Shown: positions 8,211 through 17,256 of the stretch, piece by piece
Layout: the number at the start of each line of letters is the position of its first letter
Position numbering within the stretch: the stretch's first letter is position 1
Assembly (NCBI RefSeq): GCF_007829335.1
Contig: NZ_VIWO01000006.1
Coordinates: 186,001 to 250,000, forward strand
From: Chitinophaga polysaccharea
GTDB taxonomy: Bacteria; Bacteroidota; Bacteroidia; Chitinophagales; Chitinophagaceae
Reading direction: 5' to 3'
Length of the DNA stretch: 64,000 nucleotides
Program-made: the position numbers and the translations under genes
The notes under the pieces: generated by a model
What the model saw: the letters and a program-made list of their open reading frames with translations, nothing else
What the model was told of the DNA's origin: nothing
The model's database searches: none

Positions 8211-9565
8211 CAACTTCCGAAATATTAGCGTATGTAAAGCAACATCCATCCGGTAAGGTAAAAATAGCTGTTGCTGATATTGATGGCGTATTGAGAGGCA
8301 AATATATTGCGGCCGACAAGTTCGCCGCCGTCATCGACAGCAAGCTGGGTTTCTGTGACGTTACCTTCGGTTGGGACATGAGCGATGTGGTATATGATAA
8401 TGTGAAATTCACCGGCTGGCATACCGGCTACCCCGATGCGTTGGTACGCCTGGATCTCAACACCTTCCGCCGGATTCCCTGGGAAAATGACATTCCCTTT
8501 TTCCTGGGAGAATTTGTACTGGAAGATCATTCGCCGGTATATACCTGCCCGCGGCAACTGCTGCGTAAAGTAATGGCAGATGCGGCGCAACTGGGATGTA
8601 CACCATATTTTTCACAGGAGTTTGAGTGGTTTAATTTTTCTGAGACGCCGGACACGGCTCACCAAAAACATTTCCACGATCTTACGCCCCTTACTCCCGG
8701 CATGTTTGGTTACTCCATCCTGCGTAGCGCATTGAAAAATGAATATATGAGTAACCTGTTTGAATGGCTGGTGAAATTTGATATACCGGTAGAAGGATTG
8801 CATACAGAAACCGGCCCCGGCGTATATGAAGCCGCTATCAAATACGGAGAAATATTAACAGCGGGGGACAGAGCCCTGCTATTTAAAACCGCTGTAAAGG
8901 AAATTGCCTACAAACATGGTATCATGGCCACTTTCATGGCCAAAATAAATGAAAATCTCCCCGGCTGCAGCGGGCATGTACACCAAAGCCTCTGGGACAG
9001 CGACAGCAAGCAAAACCTGTTTTATAACGATAAAGATCCGCACAAAATGAGCGCCGTCATGAAGAGTTATATCGCTGGTCAACTGCACTGTCTCCCGCAT
9101 ATCCTGCCCATGATTGCGCCTACGGTCAACAGCTACAAACGGCTGGTAGAAGGCGCCTGGGCGCCTACCACGCTCACCTGGGGAATAGATAACCGAACGG
9201 TAGCGCTCAGGGCATTGCCCTGTGGCGAGAAAGCCACCCGTCTGGAAACCAGGGTAGTGGGATCGGATACCAACCCGTACCTGGCGCTGGCAGCATGTCT
9301 AGCCGCAGGATTGTACGGCGTAAAAAATAACCTTCCGCTCAATAAAGAAGCCACCATTGGCAACGGGTACAAAGACACCTCCAATGGTGTATTACCGCAA
9401 AATCTCCAGGCCGCCACCCAACAAATGAAACATTCCGACATCGCCAAAGAACTGTTTGGAGCCTCATTTGTTGAACATTTTACCCTCACCAGGGAATGGG
9501 AATGGCGACAATACGCAAAAGCAGTGACCGACTGGGAACTGAAAAGATATTTTGAAATCATTTAA
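8207..9565 (+). CDS. glutamine synthetase family ligase, predicted gamma-glutamyl-ethanolamide (amine) synthetase
   Basis: 452-residue GlnA-type ATP-dependent ligase expected to join an amine to the gamma-carboxyl of glutamate. Active-site landmarks are all present: the metal-binding E-x-E in FSQEFEWF, the TGPGVYEAAIKYGE segment, the GCSGHVHQSL histidine loop, the arginine-bearing WGIDNRTVALRAL, and ETRVVGSDTNPYLALAA. The sequence type is that of the catabolic PuuA/GlnA-like branch, not housekeeping glutamine synthetase. Its place between an ethanolamine-type permease and alcohol and aldehyde dehydrogenases suggests ethanolamine as substrate, as reported for Streptomyces GlnA4. A polyamine or another amino-alcohol is the alternative. 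Confidence 0.85.
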   Translation: MTTSEILAYVKQHPSGKVKIAVADIDGVLRGKYIAADKFAAVIDSKLGFCDVTFGWDMSDVVYDNVKFTGWHTGYPDALVRLDLNTFRRIPWENDIPFFLGEFVLEDHSPVYTCPRQLLRKVMADAAQLGCTPYFSQEFEWFNFSETPDTAHQKHFHDLTPLTPGMFGYSILRSALKNEYMSNLFEWLVKFDIPVEGLHTETGPGVYEAAIKYGEILTAGDRALLFKTAVKEIAYKHGIMATFMAKINENLPGCSGHVHQSLWDSDSKQNLFYNDKDPHKMSAVMKSYIAGQLHCLPHILPMIAPTVNSYKRLVEGAWAPTTLTWGIDNRTVALRALPCGEKATRLETRVVGSDTNPYLALAACLAAGLYGVKNNLPLNKEATIGNGYKDTSNGVLPQNLQAATQQMKHSDIAKELFGASFVEHFTLTREWEWRQYAKAVTDWELKRYFEII

Positions 9566-9575
9566 TAGCAGGTAT

Positions 9576-10712
9576 ATGGCAGCTCAGTTTAATTTTCCAA
9601 CCACCATCCGCTTCGGAGCAGGCGTTATCAGTGAACTTCCCGCCTATCTTCAGAAAAACGGATTATCAAAGCCCTTGATTGTAACAGACCCTACCGTGGC
9701 AGGACTATCATTTTTTAAAGCGATTGTCAACGATCTGCAGGCACATCACCTTTCTGTAGAAGTATTCAGCGATATCCATAAAAACCCGGTAAAAAGTGAT
9801 GTGTATAAAGGCACAGCAGTATTTGATCATACACAGCGCGACAGCATCATTGGTATAGGCGGAGGCGCCGCCCTGGATGTAGCCCGCGCCATTGTACTGC
9901 GCGTGCATCACCGGGAGGACCTGTTTAAATACGATGATCTTATTGGCGGCGATATCTATGTCACCAATGATGTACCTCATTTCGTTACCGTTCCAACTAC
10001 CGCCGGCACCGGCAGCGAAGTAGGCAGAAGTGCCATCATTGCCGATGATGAAACGCACCAGAAAAAAATACTTTTCTCGCCCAAACTAATGGCGAAAATT
10101 GTATTTGCTGATCCACTCCTCACTATGGAACTCCCGCCTTCCGTAACGGCTGCTACCGGCATGGATGCACTAACCCACAATATGGAAGCATTCCTGGCAA
10201 AAAATCCACATCCGCTTTGCGATGGCATTGCGCTGGAAGGAATATGGCTCATCAAAAATTCCCTGGTAAAAGCCACCAACAATCCCGATATCGAAAGCAG
10301 GAGCAATATGCTGATGGCCTCCATGATGGGCGCCATCGCTTTTCAGAAAGGACTGGGCGTGGTACACTCGCTGGCGCACCCGCTATCGTCCCTGCTGGAT
10401 ACCCACCATGGCCTCGCCAATGCCGTGAATATTCCTTACGGTATGCGGTTCAACATTGCCGGGTTTGAAGATAAATTCCGCCGCATTGCCAGAACACTGG
10501 AACTGAAAGAAGAAACCGGGGAAGCCGTGGTGAAGTATTTATTCGACCTCAATACCATGGTGAATATACCACACCATCTCAGCGATATCGGCGTGAAGGA
10601 AAGTCATATCGACACACTCGCCGACCTTGCCTTCGCCGACTTTGCACATCCTAACAATCCCAAGCCCGTAACCAGGGCCGATTTCAAACAGCTGTACCAA
10701 AATGCTTTATAA
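9576..10712 (+). CDS. iron-containing (class III) alcohol dehydrogenase
   Basis: 378-residue NAD-dependent alcohol dehydrogenase. The N-terminal Rossmann-like part carries GIGGGAALDVARA. The metal-binding half has GMDALTHNMEAF and GVVHSLAHPLSSLLDTHHG, the histidine-rich iron signature of the family. I choose the ATG at 9576 (MAAQFNFPTTIRFG), because a start at 9552 would overlap the ligase gene by 14 bases and add an unrelated leader. In this operon the likely reaction is oxidation of the hydroxyl of gamma-glutamyl-ethanolamide to the aldehyde (inference). Confidence 0.9.
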   Translation: MAAQFNFPTTIRFGAGVISELPAYLQKNGLSKPLIVTDPTVAGLSFFKAIVNDLQAHHLSVEVFSDIHKNPVKSDVYKGTAVFDHTQRDSIIGIGGGAALDVARAIVLRVHHREDLFKYDDLIGGDIYVTNDVPHFVTVPTTAGTGSEVGRSAIIADDETHQKKILFSPKLMAKIVFADPLLTMELPPSVTAATGMDALTHNMEAFLAKNPHPLCDGIALEGIWLIKNSLVKATNNPDIESRSNMLMASMMGAIAFQKGLGVVHSLAHPLSSLLDTHHGLANAVNIPYGMRFNIAGFEDKFRRIARTLELKEETGEAVVKYLFDLNTMVNIPHHLSDIGVKESHIDTLADLAFADFAHPNNPKPVTRADFKQLYQNAL

Positions 10713-10714
10713 TC

Positions 10715-11431
10715 ATGAAGAAAAAAATTGGTATCAGTTATACAGAAGCCAACTTCGCCAATTACGAAAACTGGTTCCTGCCCGCAGAGCTGGGAGAGGA
10801 TATAGAACTGGTCATCCTCTCGTTTATCAACAATAATGTGGACGATATCTACGCCTGCGATGGATTTGTTTTAACCGGTGGCGTAGATGTTTTACCCGCT
10901 TTATATGGCGGCGCCGAACACTATCCCCATCAACCTGACCACTTCTTACCGGAAAGAGATGCTTTTGAAAAAAAGATCTACGAATACGCCCAGCAGCAAC
11001 GACTCCCGGTATTAGGCATCTGCCGGGGATTACAGTATATCAATATACTGGAAGGGGGAAAAGTATACGAAGACATTGGAGAACCGGCTAATAAAATTCA
11101 TAAAAAAGAAACCGCCGATAAAATACATGGTGTCAATATCCGCGAAGACAGTCTCCTGTATGCCATTACGGGCGCTACTCACGGCCAGGTCAACAGCGCC
11201 CATCACCAGGGGATTCATCCCGCTCACCTGGGCAGCAACCTCATGGTGAGCGCCACCTCCGATACCAACGATGGCCTTATTGAAGGCATCGAGTTCAAGG
11301 ATAAAACAGGTAAAGCCTTCATGCTTTGTGTACAGTGGCATCCGGAAAGAATGCAGGAGAAAGAGGTAAATCCGCTTTCTCAAAAAATTAAAACACAATT
11401 TATCCAGGAAGTAAGAAACCATACAAAATGA
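10715..11431 (+). CDS. class-I glutamine amidotransferase-like gamma-glutamyl hydrolase (PuuD/peptidase C26-like)
   Basis: 238-residue cytoplasmic hydrolase of the C26 family, which cleaves gamma-glutamyl amides. The nucleophile elbow GICRGLQYIN (Cys near residue 105) and the QWHPERM catalytic histidine/glutamate are present, as is the early FVLTGGVDVLPALYGG oxyanion-type loop. No synthase domain is attached, as in PuuD. It begins 2 bases after the dehydrogenase stop and overlaps the next gene by an ATGA. Predicted role: release of glutamate from the gamma-glutamylated oxidation product, recycling the glutamate used by the ligase. Confidence 0.87.
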   Translation: MKKKIGISYTEANFANYENWFLPAELGEDIELVILSFINNNVDDIYACDGFVLTGGVDVLPALYGGAEHYPHQPDHFLPERDAFEKKIYEYAQQQRLPVLGICRGLQYINILEGGKVYEDIGEPANKIHKKETADKIHGVNIREDSLLYAITGATHGQVNSAHHQGIHPAHLGSNLMVSATSDTNDGLIEGIEFKDKTGKAFMLCVQWHPERMQEKEVNPLSQKIKTQFIQEVRNHTK

Positions 11432-12795
11432 AAGTCATTAATCCCGCCACCGGCGCCACCCTGAGAATACTACGCGATGATACCCGCGATACCTTGCAGG
11501 ACATGTATATGCGCCTGAAAGTAACGCAGCCCAAATGGGCCGCCACCAGCCTCGCAGAGCGTATGAAGATCATCGCCAGGTTCAGTCAGCTGCTGCAAAC
11601 CCATATAGAAAGACTGGCTGGCATACTTACTTCAGAAACGGGTAAACCCCTGCAGCAATCCAGGAATGAAATCAATGGCGCCCGCACCCGCATACAATGG
11701 ATGCTGGACAATGCCGAAAAATTCCTGGCAGATGAATGGGTCACCAACTCGGATGCTTTAAAAGAAAAAATTTCCTACGAGCCACTGGGAATCGTTTGTA
11801 ATATCTCCGCCTGGAATTATCCTTACCTGGTGGGCGTGAATGTGTTTATACCGGCTCTGCTGGCAGGCAATGCCGTATTGTATAAGCCATCGGAATACGC
11901 CACCCTCACCGGCATGGAAATAGAAAGCCTGCTGGTGCAGGCCGGGCTCGATCCCAATCTTTTCGTGGTAGCTACTGGCGGAAAAGAAACCGGTGAAGCG
12001 CTGCTGACCATGAAATTGGATGGCTACTTCTTCACCGGTTCTTACAAAACCGGTAAATATATCTACGAAAAAGTGGCCGGAAAAATGGTGCCCTGCCAAC
12101 TGGAACTGGGCGGTAAAGACCCGCTGTATGTGGCCGACGACATCAATGACATTGCCGCCGTAGCCGCTGCTACCGCCGACGGCGCTTTTTATAACAATGG
12201 CCAGAGCTGTTGCGCCGTAGAACGTATATACGTTCACGAAAAAATATACGACGAATACGTGAATGCATTTGTAACCTCCGTTCGCTCCTGGAAGTTAGGA
12301 TTACCAACGGAAGAAGGGGTTTACTTCGGCGCCCTCACCCGCCCCGATCAGCTCAAAGTACTGGAAGACCAAATACTCGAAGCAAGGGCCAAAGGCGCTA
12401 CCCTGCTGCTGGGCGGAAAACGTATTGAACACGAGGGCAACTTTTTCGAACCTACTATCCTGGCGGACGTAGATAATAAGATGAAAGTCATGCAGGAAGA
12501 AAGCTTTGGCCCTATTATCGGTATCATGAAAGTGAATAGCGATGCGGAAGCCGTGGAGCTTATGAACGATACTGACTATGGCCTCACCGCTGCGGTATAC
12601 TCAGGCAGCCAGGAAAGGGCGGCACAAATCCTGTCGCAGGTCAACAGTGGTACCGGCTACTGGAACTGCTGCGACCGCGTAACAGCAGGCCTTCCCTGGG
12701 CTGGCAGAAAACATTCCGGTTTTGGCGCTACCCTCTCCCACCAGGGATTACGGGCATTTACCAAAACAAAATCATGGCAGATGAAAAGTGAATAA
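11428..12795 (+). CDS. NAD(P)-dependent aldehyde dehydrogenase
   Basis: 455-residue ALDH superfamily enzyme. It shows NISAWNYPYLVGVNVFIPAL and KPSEYA in the cofactor site, FTGSYKTGKYI, the catalytic glutamate region QLELGGKDP, and the nucleophile NNGQSCCAVERIYVH. A C-terminal GFGATLSHQGLRAFTKTKS completes the fold. The start ATG overlaps the previous stop by four bases. In context it would oxidise the gamma-glutamyl aldehyde made by the Fe-dehydrogenase to an acid (gamma-glutamylglycine if ethanolamine is the substrate). Last gene of the operon; no clear terminator follows. Confidence 0.92.
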   Translation: MKVINPATGATLRILRDDTRDTLQDMYMRLKVTQPKWAATSLAERMKIIARFSQLLQTHIERLAGILTSETGKPLQQSRNEINGARTRIQWMLDNAEKFLADEWVTNSDALKEKISYEPLGIVCNISAWNYPYLVGVNVFIPALLAGNAVLYKPSEYATLTGMEIESLLVQAGLDPNLFVVATGGKETGEALLTMKLDGYFFTGSYKTGKYIYEKVAGKMVPCQLELGGKDPLYVADDINDIAAVAAATADGAFYNNGQSCCAVERIYVHEKIYDEYVNAFVTSVRSWKLGLPTEEGVYFGALTRPDQLKVLEDQILEARAKGATLLLGGKRIEHEGNFFEPTILADVDNKMKVMQEESFGPIIGIMKVNSDAEAVELMNDTDYGLTAAVYSGSQERAAQILSQVNSGTGYWNCCDRVTAGLPWAGRKHSGFGATLSHQGLRAFTKTKSWQMKSE

Positions 12796-12844
12796 AGTAG
12801 TGTTGAAGAAAAAGATGTAAGTTGCCGTCCATTGTAGTTAACTG

Positions 12845-14149
12845 ATGAAAAACCGTATCTTTTACATAGTACTATTGCTATTTCTGGGCCTGGCAGCCCA
12901 TACCAACGCGCAAGCCGATAAATGGACCGGCACCTGGCGTATGGAATATAAGCCCTGGCCGGGCCGCCCTCCCCTGATAATAGAACTGCAGGTAGGACTG
13001 CCCGGCCAGCAAACGCTGTACCCCGCGTTACTAAAACTGGATTATGGCAACACCTTTCATGGCGTTTATGAATTGCTACTGGCCACCAAAAGCATTACCC
13101 AGCTGGGCATTGGCCGGTTTAAATATCCCGTCAGTGAAACGCCCTTCCGCCTCGGCCCCTGGATGCTTTACCTGAACGGCACCTTCAACTACGGCAAACC
13201 AGCTAACGGTGCCGCCTATATGCAACTCAGCAGGATGTGGATCAAGGATTTCGGCCTTTTCATGAAAGGACTGGATGAGGATGATGAAATATATACCAGC
13301 ACCAAAGTAACGCTCAGAGGCTTGCTATACCAGGACAGTATACGGCTGAAAAAGATCAACGCCCAACCCTGGACCGGGCCGCATACCAACAGGATCATTC
13401 ACCCCGAAGAAGATAGCGTTTACTTTGGCATTTATGATAAGGTGATTACTGCCGACAGCGTCGTTCAACTATCCATCAAAGATGATGACCAGCTCGACAA
13501 AGACACCGTTACCCTGGTACACAACGGCCGCGTATTGCTACATCGCATGGAGATGAATGATCAAACCCGTGAACAACGCATCCACCTGGATACCGGCATG
13601 AATATCCTCACCTTTTTTGCCGACAACTATGGAGGCCTTCCTCCCAATACCGGCAATATGCGGATCACCACCGAAGGGAAAACACATGTTTTTGATTTTG
13701 CGCACCGGGCCAATTGGTATGCCACCTACCTGGTAGCACAATTTTATAGAAAGCCTACTGCGCCTACAGCCGCTATCAAGGCGCTTCCTCCACCAACGAC
13801 AACCCGGAAAAATGAATCACTCACCAGCTTTACCGTACGTCAGGCAGATATTATATTGGAATTATGGGACGCCCAACAGGAAGATGGAGACAGCATTTCC
13901 TTACGGTTGAATAATAACTGGATAGCCACCGGGCTGCCGGTAAAGAAAGCAGTGCAGCAAATCAAAATATCGCTGCAACCCGGTGAAAATACGCTGCTGT
14001 TTATGGCCGATAACCTCGGCAGCATTCCGCCTAATACGGCGGCACTCCGCATCCGGTTTGGCACACAGGCCAAAACGCTGGAACTGAAAACAGATTTCCA
14101 ACGCAATAACCTCGTGAAGATCGTATATGAGCCTCCGGCCCAACCCTGA
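12845..14149 (+). CDS. secreted protein of unknown function with a duplicated C-terminal domain
   Basis: 434 residues with a signal peptide (cleavage after AHTNAQ). I recognise no family. An N-terminal part of about 170 residues begins TWRMEYKPWPGRPPLII. Two similar segments follow. In the first, INILTFF-type residues and ADNYGGLPPNTGNMRI lie near 255-275; in the second, NTLLFMADNLGSIPPNTAALRI lies near 385-405. Both are preceded by a DxDTVTL/DGDSISL strand, pointing to tandem beta-sandwich domains. It starts 49 bases after the aldehyde dehydrogenase and could be read through from it, but nothing links it to amine catabolism. Confidence 0.8.
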   Translation: MKNRIFYIVLLLFLGLAAHTNAQADKWTGTWRMEYKPWPGRPPLIIELQVGLPGQQTLYPALLKLDYGNTFHGVYELLLATKSITQLGIGRFKYPVSETPFRLGPWMLYLNGTFNYGKPANGAAYMQLSRMWIKDFGLFMKGLDEDDEIYTSTKVTLRGLLYQDSIRLKKINAQPWTGPHTNRIIHPEEDSVYFGIYDKVITADSVVQLSIKDDDQLDKDTVTLVHNGRVLLHRMEMNDQTREQRIHLDTGMNILTFFADNYGGLPPNTGNMRITTEGKTHVFDFAHRANWYATYLVAQFYRKPTAPTAAIKALPPPTTTRKNESLTSFTVRQADIILELWDAQQEDGDSISLRLNNNWIATGLPVKKAVQQIKISLQPGENTLLFMADNLGSIPPNTAALRIRFGTQAKTLELKTDFQRNNLVKIVYEPPAQP

Positions 14150-14151
14150 GT

Positions 14152-14592
14152 TTACTGCTTGCTCCTCAGCGCATCCACACTCCATTTATACCCGGAAAGT
14201 GTGGATAATAAAAAGCTGGCGGCACTGGCGGTAAATACGGAATAATTCAACGGAGACTGTATCCCAAAAGCTACGGCCATAGACAATCCAAATAATAATA
14301 ACAGGATACCGCTACCCAGGGCGGCGAGGCGTGTCCATAATCCAATAACTAGTAGCAATCCAAAACCAATTTCTCCGGCGGTAGCTACTGCCGCAAAAAA
14401 CTCGGCCATCTTATACGGTAAAAAGGACATTAATTGATAGGCATAGGTCATGAAATGCTGCCAGTCGCCCCAGCTGATGCGGGCGCCCCCGGGAGGTCCC
14501 CAAACACCCAGGCGATCCAGTCCGGCACAGAGATAGCTGGCGCCCAGCGCCCATCTTAAATATAATTGCAGCAATGGCTGTTGATGTTTCAT
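14152..14592 (-). CDS. DoxX family membrane protein
   Basis: 146 residues with four hydrophobic segments, typical of DoxX/DoxD-like small integral membrane proteins. Characteristic features are the first helix LRWALGASYLCAGLDRLG and the glycine-rich AAVATAGEIGFGLLLVIGL segment. The function of the family is poorly defined (redox or respiratory associations). The stop codon is 3 bases from that of the convergent secreted protein. It lies 3' of asnA on the same strand, but a terminator separates them. Confidence 0.82.
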   Translation of the reverse strand: MKHQQPLLQLYLRWALGASYLCAGLDRLGVWGPPGGARISWGDWQHFMTYAYQLMSFLPYKMAEFFAAVATAGEIGFGLLLVIGLWTRLAALGSGILLLLFGLSMAVAFGIQSPLNYSVFTASAASFLLSTLSGYKWSVDALRSKQ

Positions 14593-14681
14593 CGATCATT
14601 CATTTACCCGGTAAAAGTACGTTACACAAACGAAGTGACAGTAGTCCAGTTATCCAATAACAGGTAGTCCAACCCGGCACT

Positions 14682-14723
14682 AAAAAAACCGTTGCCGGCC
14701 GCTAACAGCTACCAGCAACGGTT
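14682..14723 (-). terminator. terminator downstream of asnA
   Basis: On the minus strand a stem AACCGTTGC / GCAACGGTT (14715-14723 with 14687-14695) is followed by a run of seven T. It lies 19 bases after the asnA stop and ends that transcript before the DoxX gene. Confidence 0.7.
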
Positions 14724-14741
14724 ATAATAGGATGTTACTCC

Positions 14742-15728
14742 TTATGCGTCGGGCCAGATGCCAGACTGTACTTCTGAAATTTTCTTTTTCTGCAGCAGGA
14801 ACATGCACAGCCTGGACTGCCCGATTCCTCCGCCAATGCTGAGTGGATACACGTTATTGAGCACATTGTTGTGGAACTGTAATCCACTTCTTTGTTCACA
14901 ACCCAGCAATGTCAGCTGACTACCCAGTGATGCAGCATTTACACGTATTCCCATAGAAGATATTTCCAGTGCCCTCCCCAGTGCCGGACTCCACAAAATT
15001 AGATCACCGTTCAGGCCCTGATAGCCGTCTTCATTGTCAGATGACCAGTCGTCATAATCCGGGGCACGGTCGTCATGCACGGCATTGTTGGAAAGCTTTC
15101 CACCGATACCCATGATAAATACGGCGCCATGAAGTTTGGCAATCCGGTTTTCGCGCTCTTTGCAATCCAGGTCGGGATAAAGCTGTAGCAGCTCTTCGCT
15201 GTGTATAAAATAAACTGATTCCGGTAAGTCCAGCACACGCACATGTTTTTCTTCCAGCATTTTATTGGTGTCCAGGATGGCCTGGTAAATTTTCTTCACT
15301 GTTTCTTTCAGATAGGGGATGTTCCGGTGTTTATCCAGGATACATTTTTCCCAATCCCACTGGTCTACATAAAAACTATGTATATCAGATACCACTTCAT
15401 CTGGCCGGATGGCTCTCATATCCGTAACAATACCGGTTTCCGGCTCCATGTCCAGTTCATACAGGCGCATTCTTTTCCACTTGGCGAGCGATTGTACAAT
15501 TTCTACCTGGTAGGGAATATTCTTCAGGTTAAAGCGGATGGGTTGTTCCACTCCATTTAAGTCATCATTAAACCCGGTGCCGGATTTTACAAACAGCGGC
15601 GCGGATACTTTGGTTAGGGATAATTGTTTACATAACTGTGTGGAAAAATAATCCTTTATCAGGGAAACGCCCTTTTCCCCGTAAAGCAGTTCTTCTTTAG
15701 ATACTTTAGCTGGCTTTGTCATCTGCAT
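14742..15728 (-). CDS. asnA: aspartate-ammonia ligase (asparagine synthetase A)
   Basis: 328 residues, close to E. coli AsnA (330). Makes asparagine from aspartate, ammonia and ATP with an aminoacyl-tRNA-synthetase-like fold. Recognisable segments are VKSGTGFNDDLNGVEQPI near the N-terminus, FYVDQWDWEKCI, and the C-terminal class-II motif region IGGGIGQSRLCMFLLQKKKI. The ATG at 15728 is used; an in-frame ATG two codons later is equally possible. It is a single-gene transcript with its own terminator. Confidence 0.96.
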   Translation of the reverse strand: MQMTKPAKVSKEELLYGEKGVSLIKDYFSTQLCKQLSLTKVSAPLFVKSGTGFNDDLNGVEQPIRFNLKNIPYQVEIVQSLAKWKRMRLYELDMEPETGIVTDMRAIRPDEVVSDIHSFYVDQWDWEKCILDKHRNIPYLKETVKKIYQAILDTNKMLEEKHVRVLDLPESVYFIHSEELLQLYPDLDCKERENRIAKLHGAVFIMGIGGKLSNNAVHDDRAPDYDDWSSDNEDGYQGLNGDLILWSPALGRALEISSMGIRVNAASLGSQLTLLGCEQRSGLQFHNNVLNNVYPLSIGGGIGQSRLCMFLLQKKKISEVQSGIWPDA

Positions 15729-16123
15729 GATGAAATAACTTTTTAAATTTTGATAAAAATGAAGAATAATTGTTTTGGCGACCTATTATAATCACTAAAA
15801 TAGTTCTTTCGATATATAAATTTCAACAAAAGAACGAAATTATTAAACATTTTCCATTCAAACCGAAAATTTTATAGAATAATGGGGCAAAAACCGAATT
15901 TTATTCGACATTTTAGCCAAAAACACTGAATATCATAAAAAACAGCGTCGTTTTCTGTCTTTTTGTTCATTGGCTATCATCAGTTAAGCTACCTGTTCCC
16001 GTTTGAAAAACGACGGCATTGACGCATACTTCCTCCAAAGCCATTATCTTTATTCCAGATAAACCATATTGCTAACCCCCATCTGGCATTAAATACCCCC
16101 CACTTACAAGCAGGTACTGGCCG
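15729..16123. other. intergenic region upstream of asnA and the DUF4375 gene
   Basis: 395 AT-rich bases between divergent genes. GTTCTTT at 15803-15809 and AAAGAAC at 15829-15835 form a 7-bp dyad with a 19-base spacer, a possible operator for asnA. No strict TAnnTTTG element, ORF or RNA gene is visible. Confidence 0.4.
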
Positions 16124-16132
16124 GTGGAAAAT

Positions 16133-16597
16133 ATGCTGATTGCCATGGAACAAGAGGAACAAAGGAAAGCGTTTGAAGATTATTCCTTTGAGATAACAGA
16201 CAAATTATTCAAAACATTTGGTGGGAAACTGGATCAGATGCCTGAAAAAGAACAGGAAGTGGTCCGGATCTGGCGGCTCGAAGCAGACATGTACAATGGC
16301 GGCTTTATCCAATATTTCTGTAACTGGGGATACGATAATTTTCTGTCCACCCGGGATATCCTGCAACGGCTGAATGCAAACAAAAGCCTGGATATCATTA
16401 CCGAATGCGAAAACCTCCTCGCGCTGGTGATAGATGATAAAAGACTCACCACGCTCTGGGATATTCCCAGGTACCTGGGCGATTACCTGACACCGGAACA
16501 AGAAGCCAGGCTGGAGAAACTGGACCAGCTATACTGGGAAAACCCGGACGATATACAATTATTAGCGTACCATTATTATTTACAATCACATGTATAA
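16133..16597 (+). CDS. DUF4375 (DMP19-like) domain protein
   Basis: 154-residue cytoplasmic acidic protein. The core LEADMYNGGFIQYFCNWGYD is the signature of DUF4375, the family that includes Neisseria DMP19, a DNA-mimic protein that binds a regulator. The acidic composition fits, but whether this copy mimics DNA is unknown. I use the ATG at 16133; the longest frame begins with GTG at 16124. Its stop overlaps the start of the next gene by 8 bases, so the two are probably cotranscribed. Confidence 0.75.
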   Translation: MLIAMEQEEQRKAFEDYSFEITDKLFKTFGGKLDQMPEKEQEVVRIWRLEADMYNGGFIQYFCNWGYDNFLSTRDILQRLNANKSLDIITECENLLALVIDDKRLTTLWDIPRYLGDYLTPEQEARLEKLDQLYWENPDDIQLLAYHYYLQSHV

Positions 16598-17180
16598 CAA
16601 AATAAAAATACTCGGCCTCACATTAGCCCTCTGGGCTACTACCGCAGCCGCACAATCCAAAGTAAACGACTACCTCCGCATCCCCGGCCCCATTCAGTTG
16701 AACAACACCAGCTACAACCTGGTATGGACCTCCCATCCCAACAACAACTACTACAAGCAAGAATACCTTACGGCAGGCGACAACCTGGAAAAATTTAAGT
16801 CGCTCGTTACAGTTGATTTCCTCCAGGGCAATTTCCAGCCCCGGGATCTGGCAAGCCAGAAAGTGGAAGAATTGAAGAAATTGAAGGCCACTAACCCGAT
16901 GATTAACTACAACGTTTACGAAAAGAACCAGGAATATATCCTCGACTTCCTTATTAGTCAAGCCTCCGCAGATGGGAAAGGTATTGCCATTATAGAAAGA
17001 AATGTGTACCGCTACCATGCTGTTGGCAACAACGGCGTTAAAGGCCTGCTACTCTTCGCTGCCAGCCAGCGCGCATATGGGGCAGAAGTAACTGCCTTTC
17101 TGAAAAAATTATCGGCAGAAAAAAGTAAGTTGGTAGACGCCGTAGCAGCGTATAAATTACCGGAAGTGAGTATTAAATAA
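16590..17180 (+). CDS. secreted protein of unknown function
   Basis: 196 residues with a signal peptide (cleavage after TTAAAQ, residue ~22). I recognise no family. The mature part begins KVNDYLRIPGPIQL and is a mixed alpha/beta domain with an NYLVWTSHPNN-like strand and a helical Lys-rich C-terminus. It overlaps the DUF4375 gene by 8 bases. No lipobox is seen, so it is probably periplasmic. Confidence 0.7.
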   Translation: MYNKIKILGLTLALWATTAAAQSKVNDYLRIPGPIQLNNTSYNLVWTSHPNNNYYKQEYLTAGDNLEKFKSLVTVDFLQGNFQPRDLASQKVEELKKLKATNPMINYNVYEKNQEYILDFLISQASADGKGIAIIERNVYRYHAVGNNGVKGLLLFAASQRAYGAEVTAFLKKLSAEKSKLVDAVAAYKLPEVSIK

Positions 17181-17256
17181 ACCCTTTGAAGAAAATTTCT
17201 ATTTTTGGCCTTGTTAAAAGGGGGCACTGCCTCTCCTGTTAAATATTATATACTAC

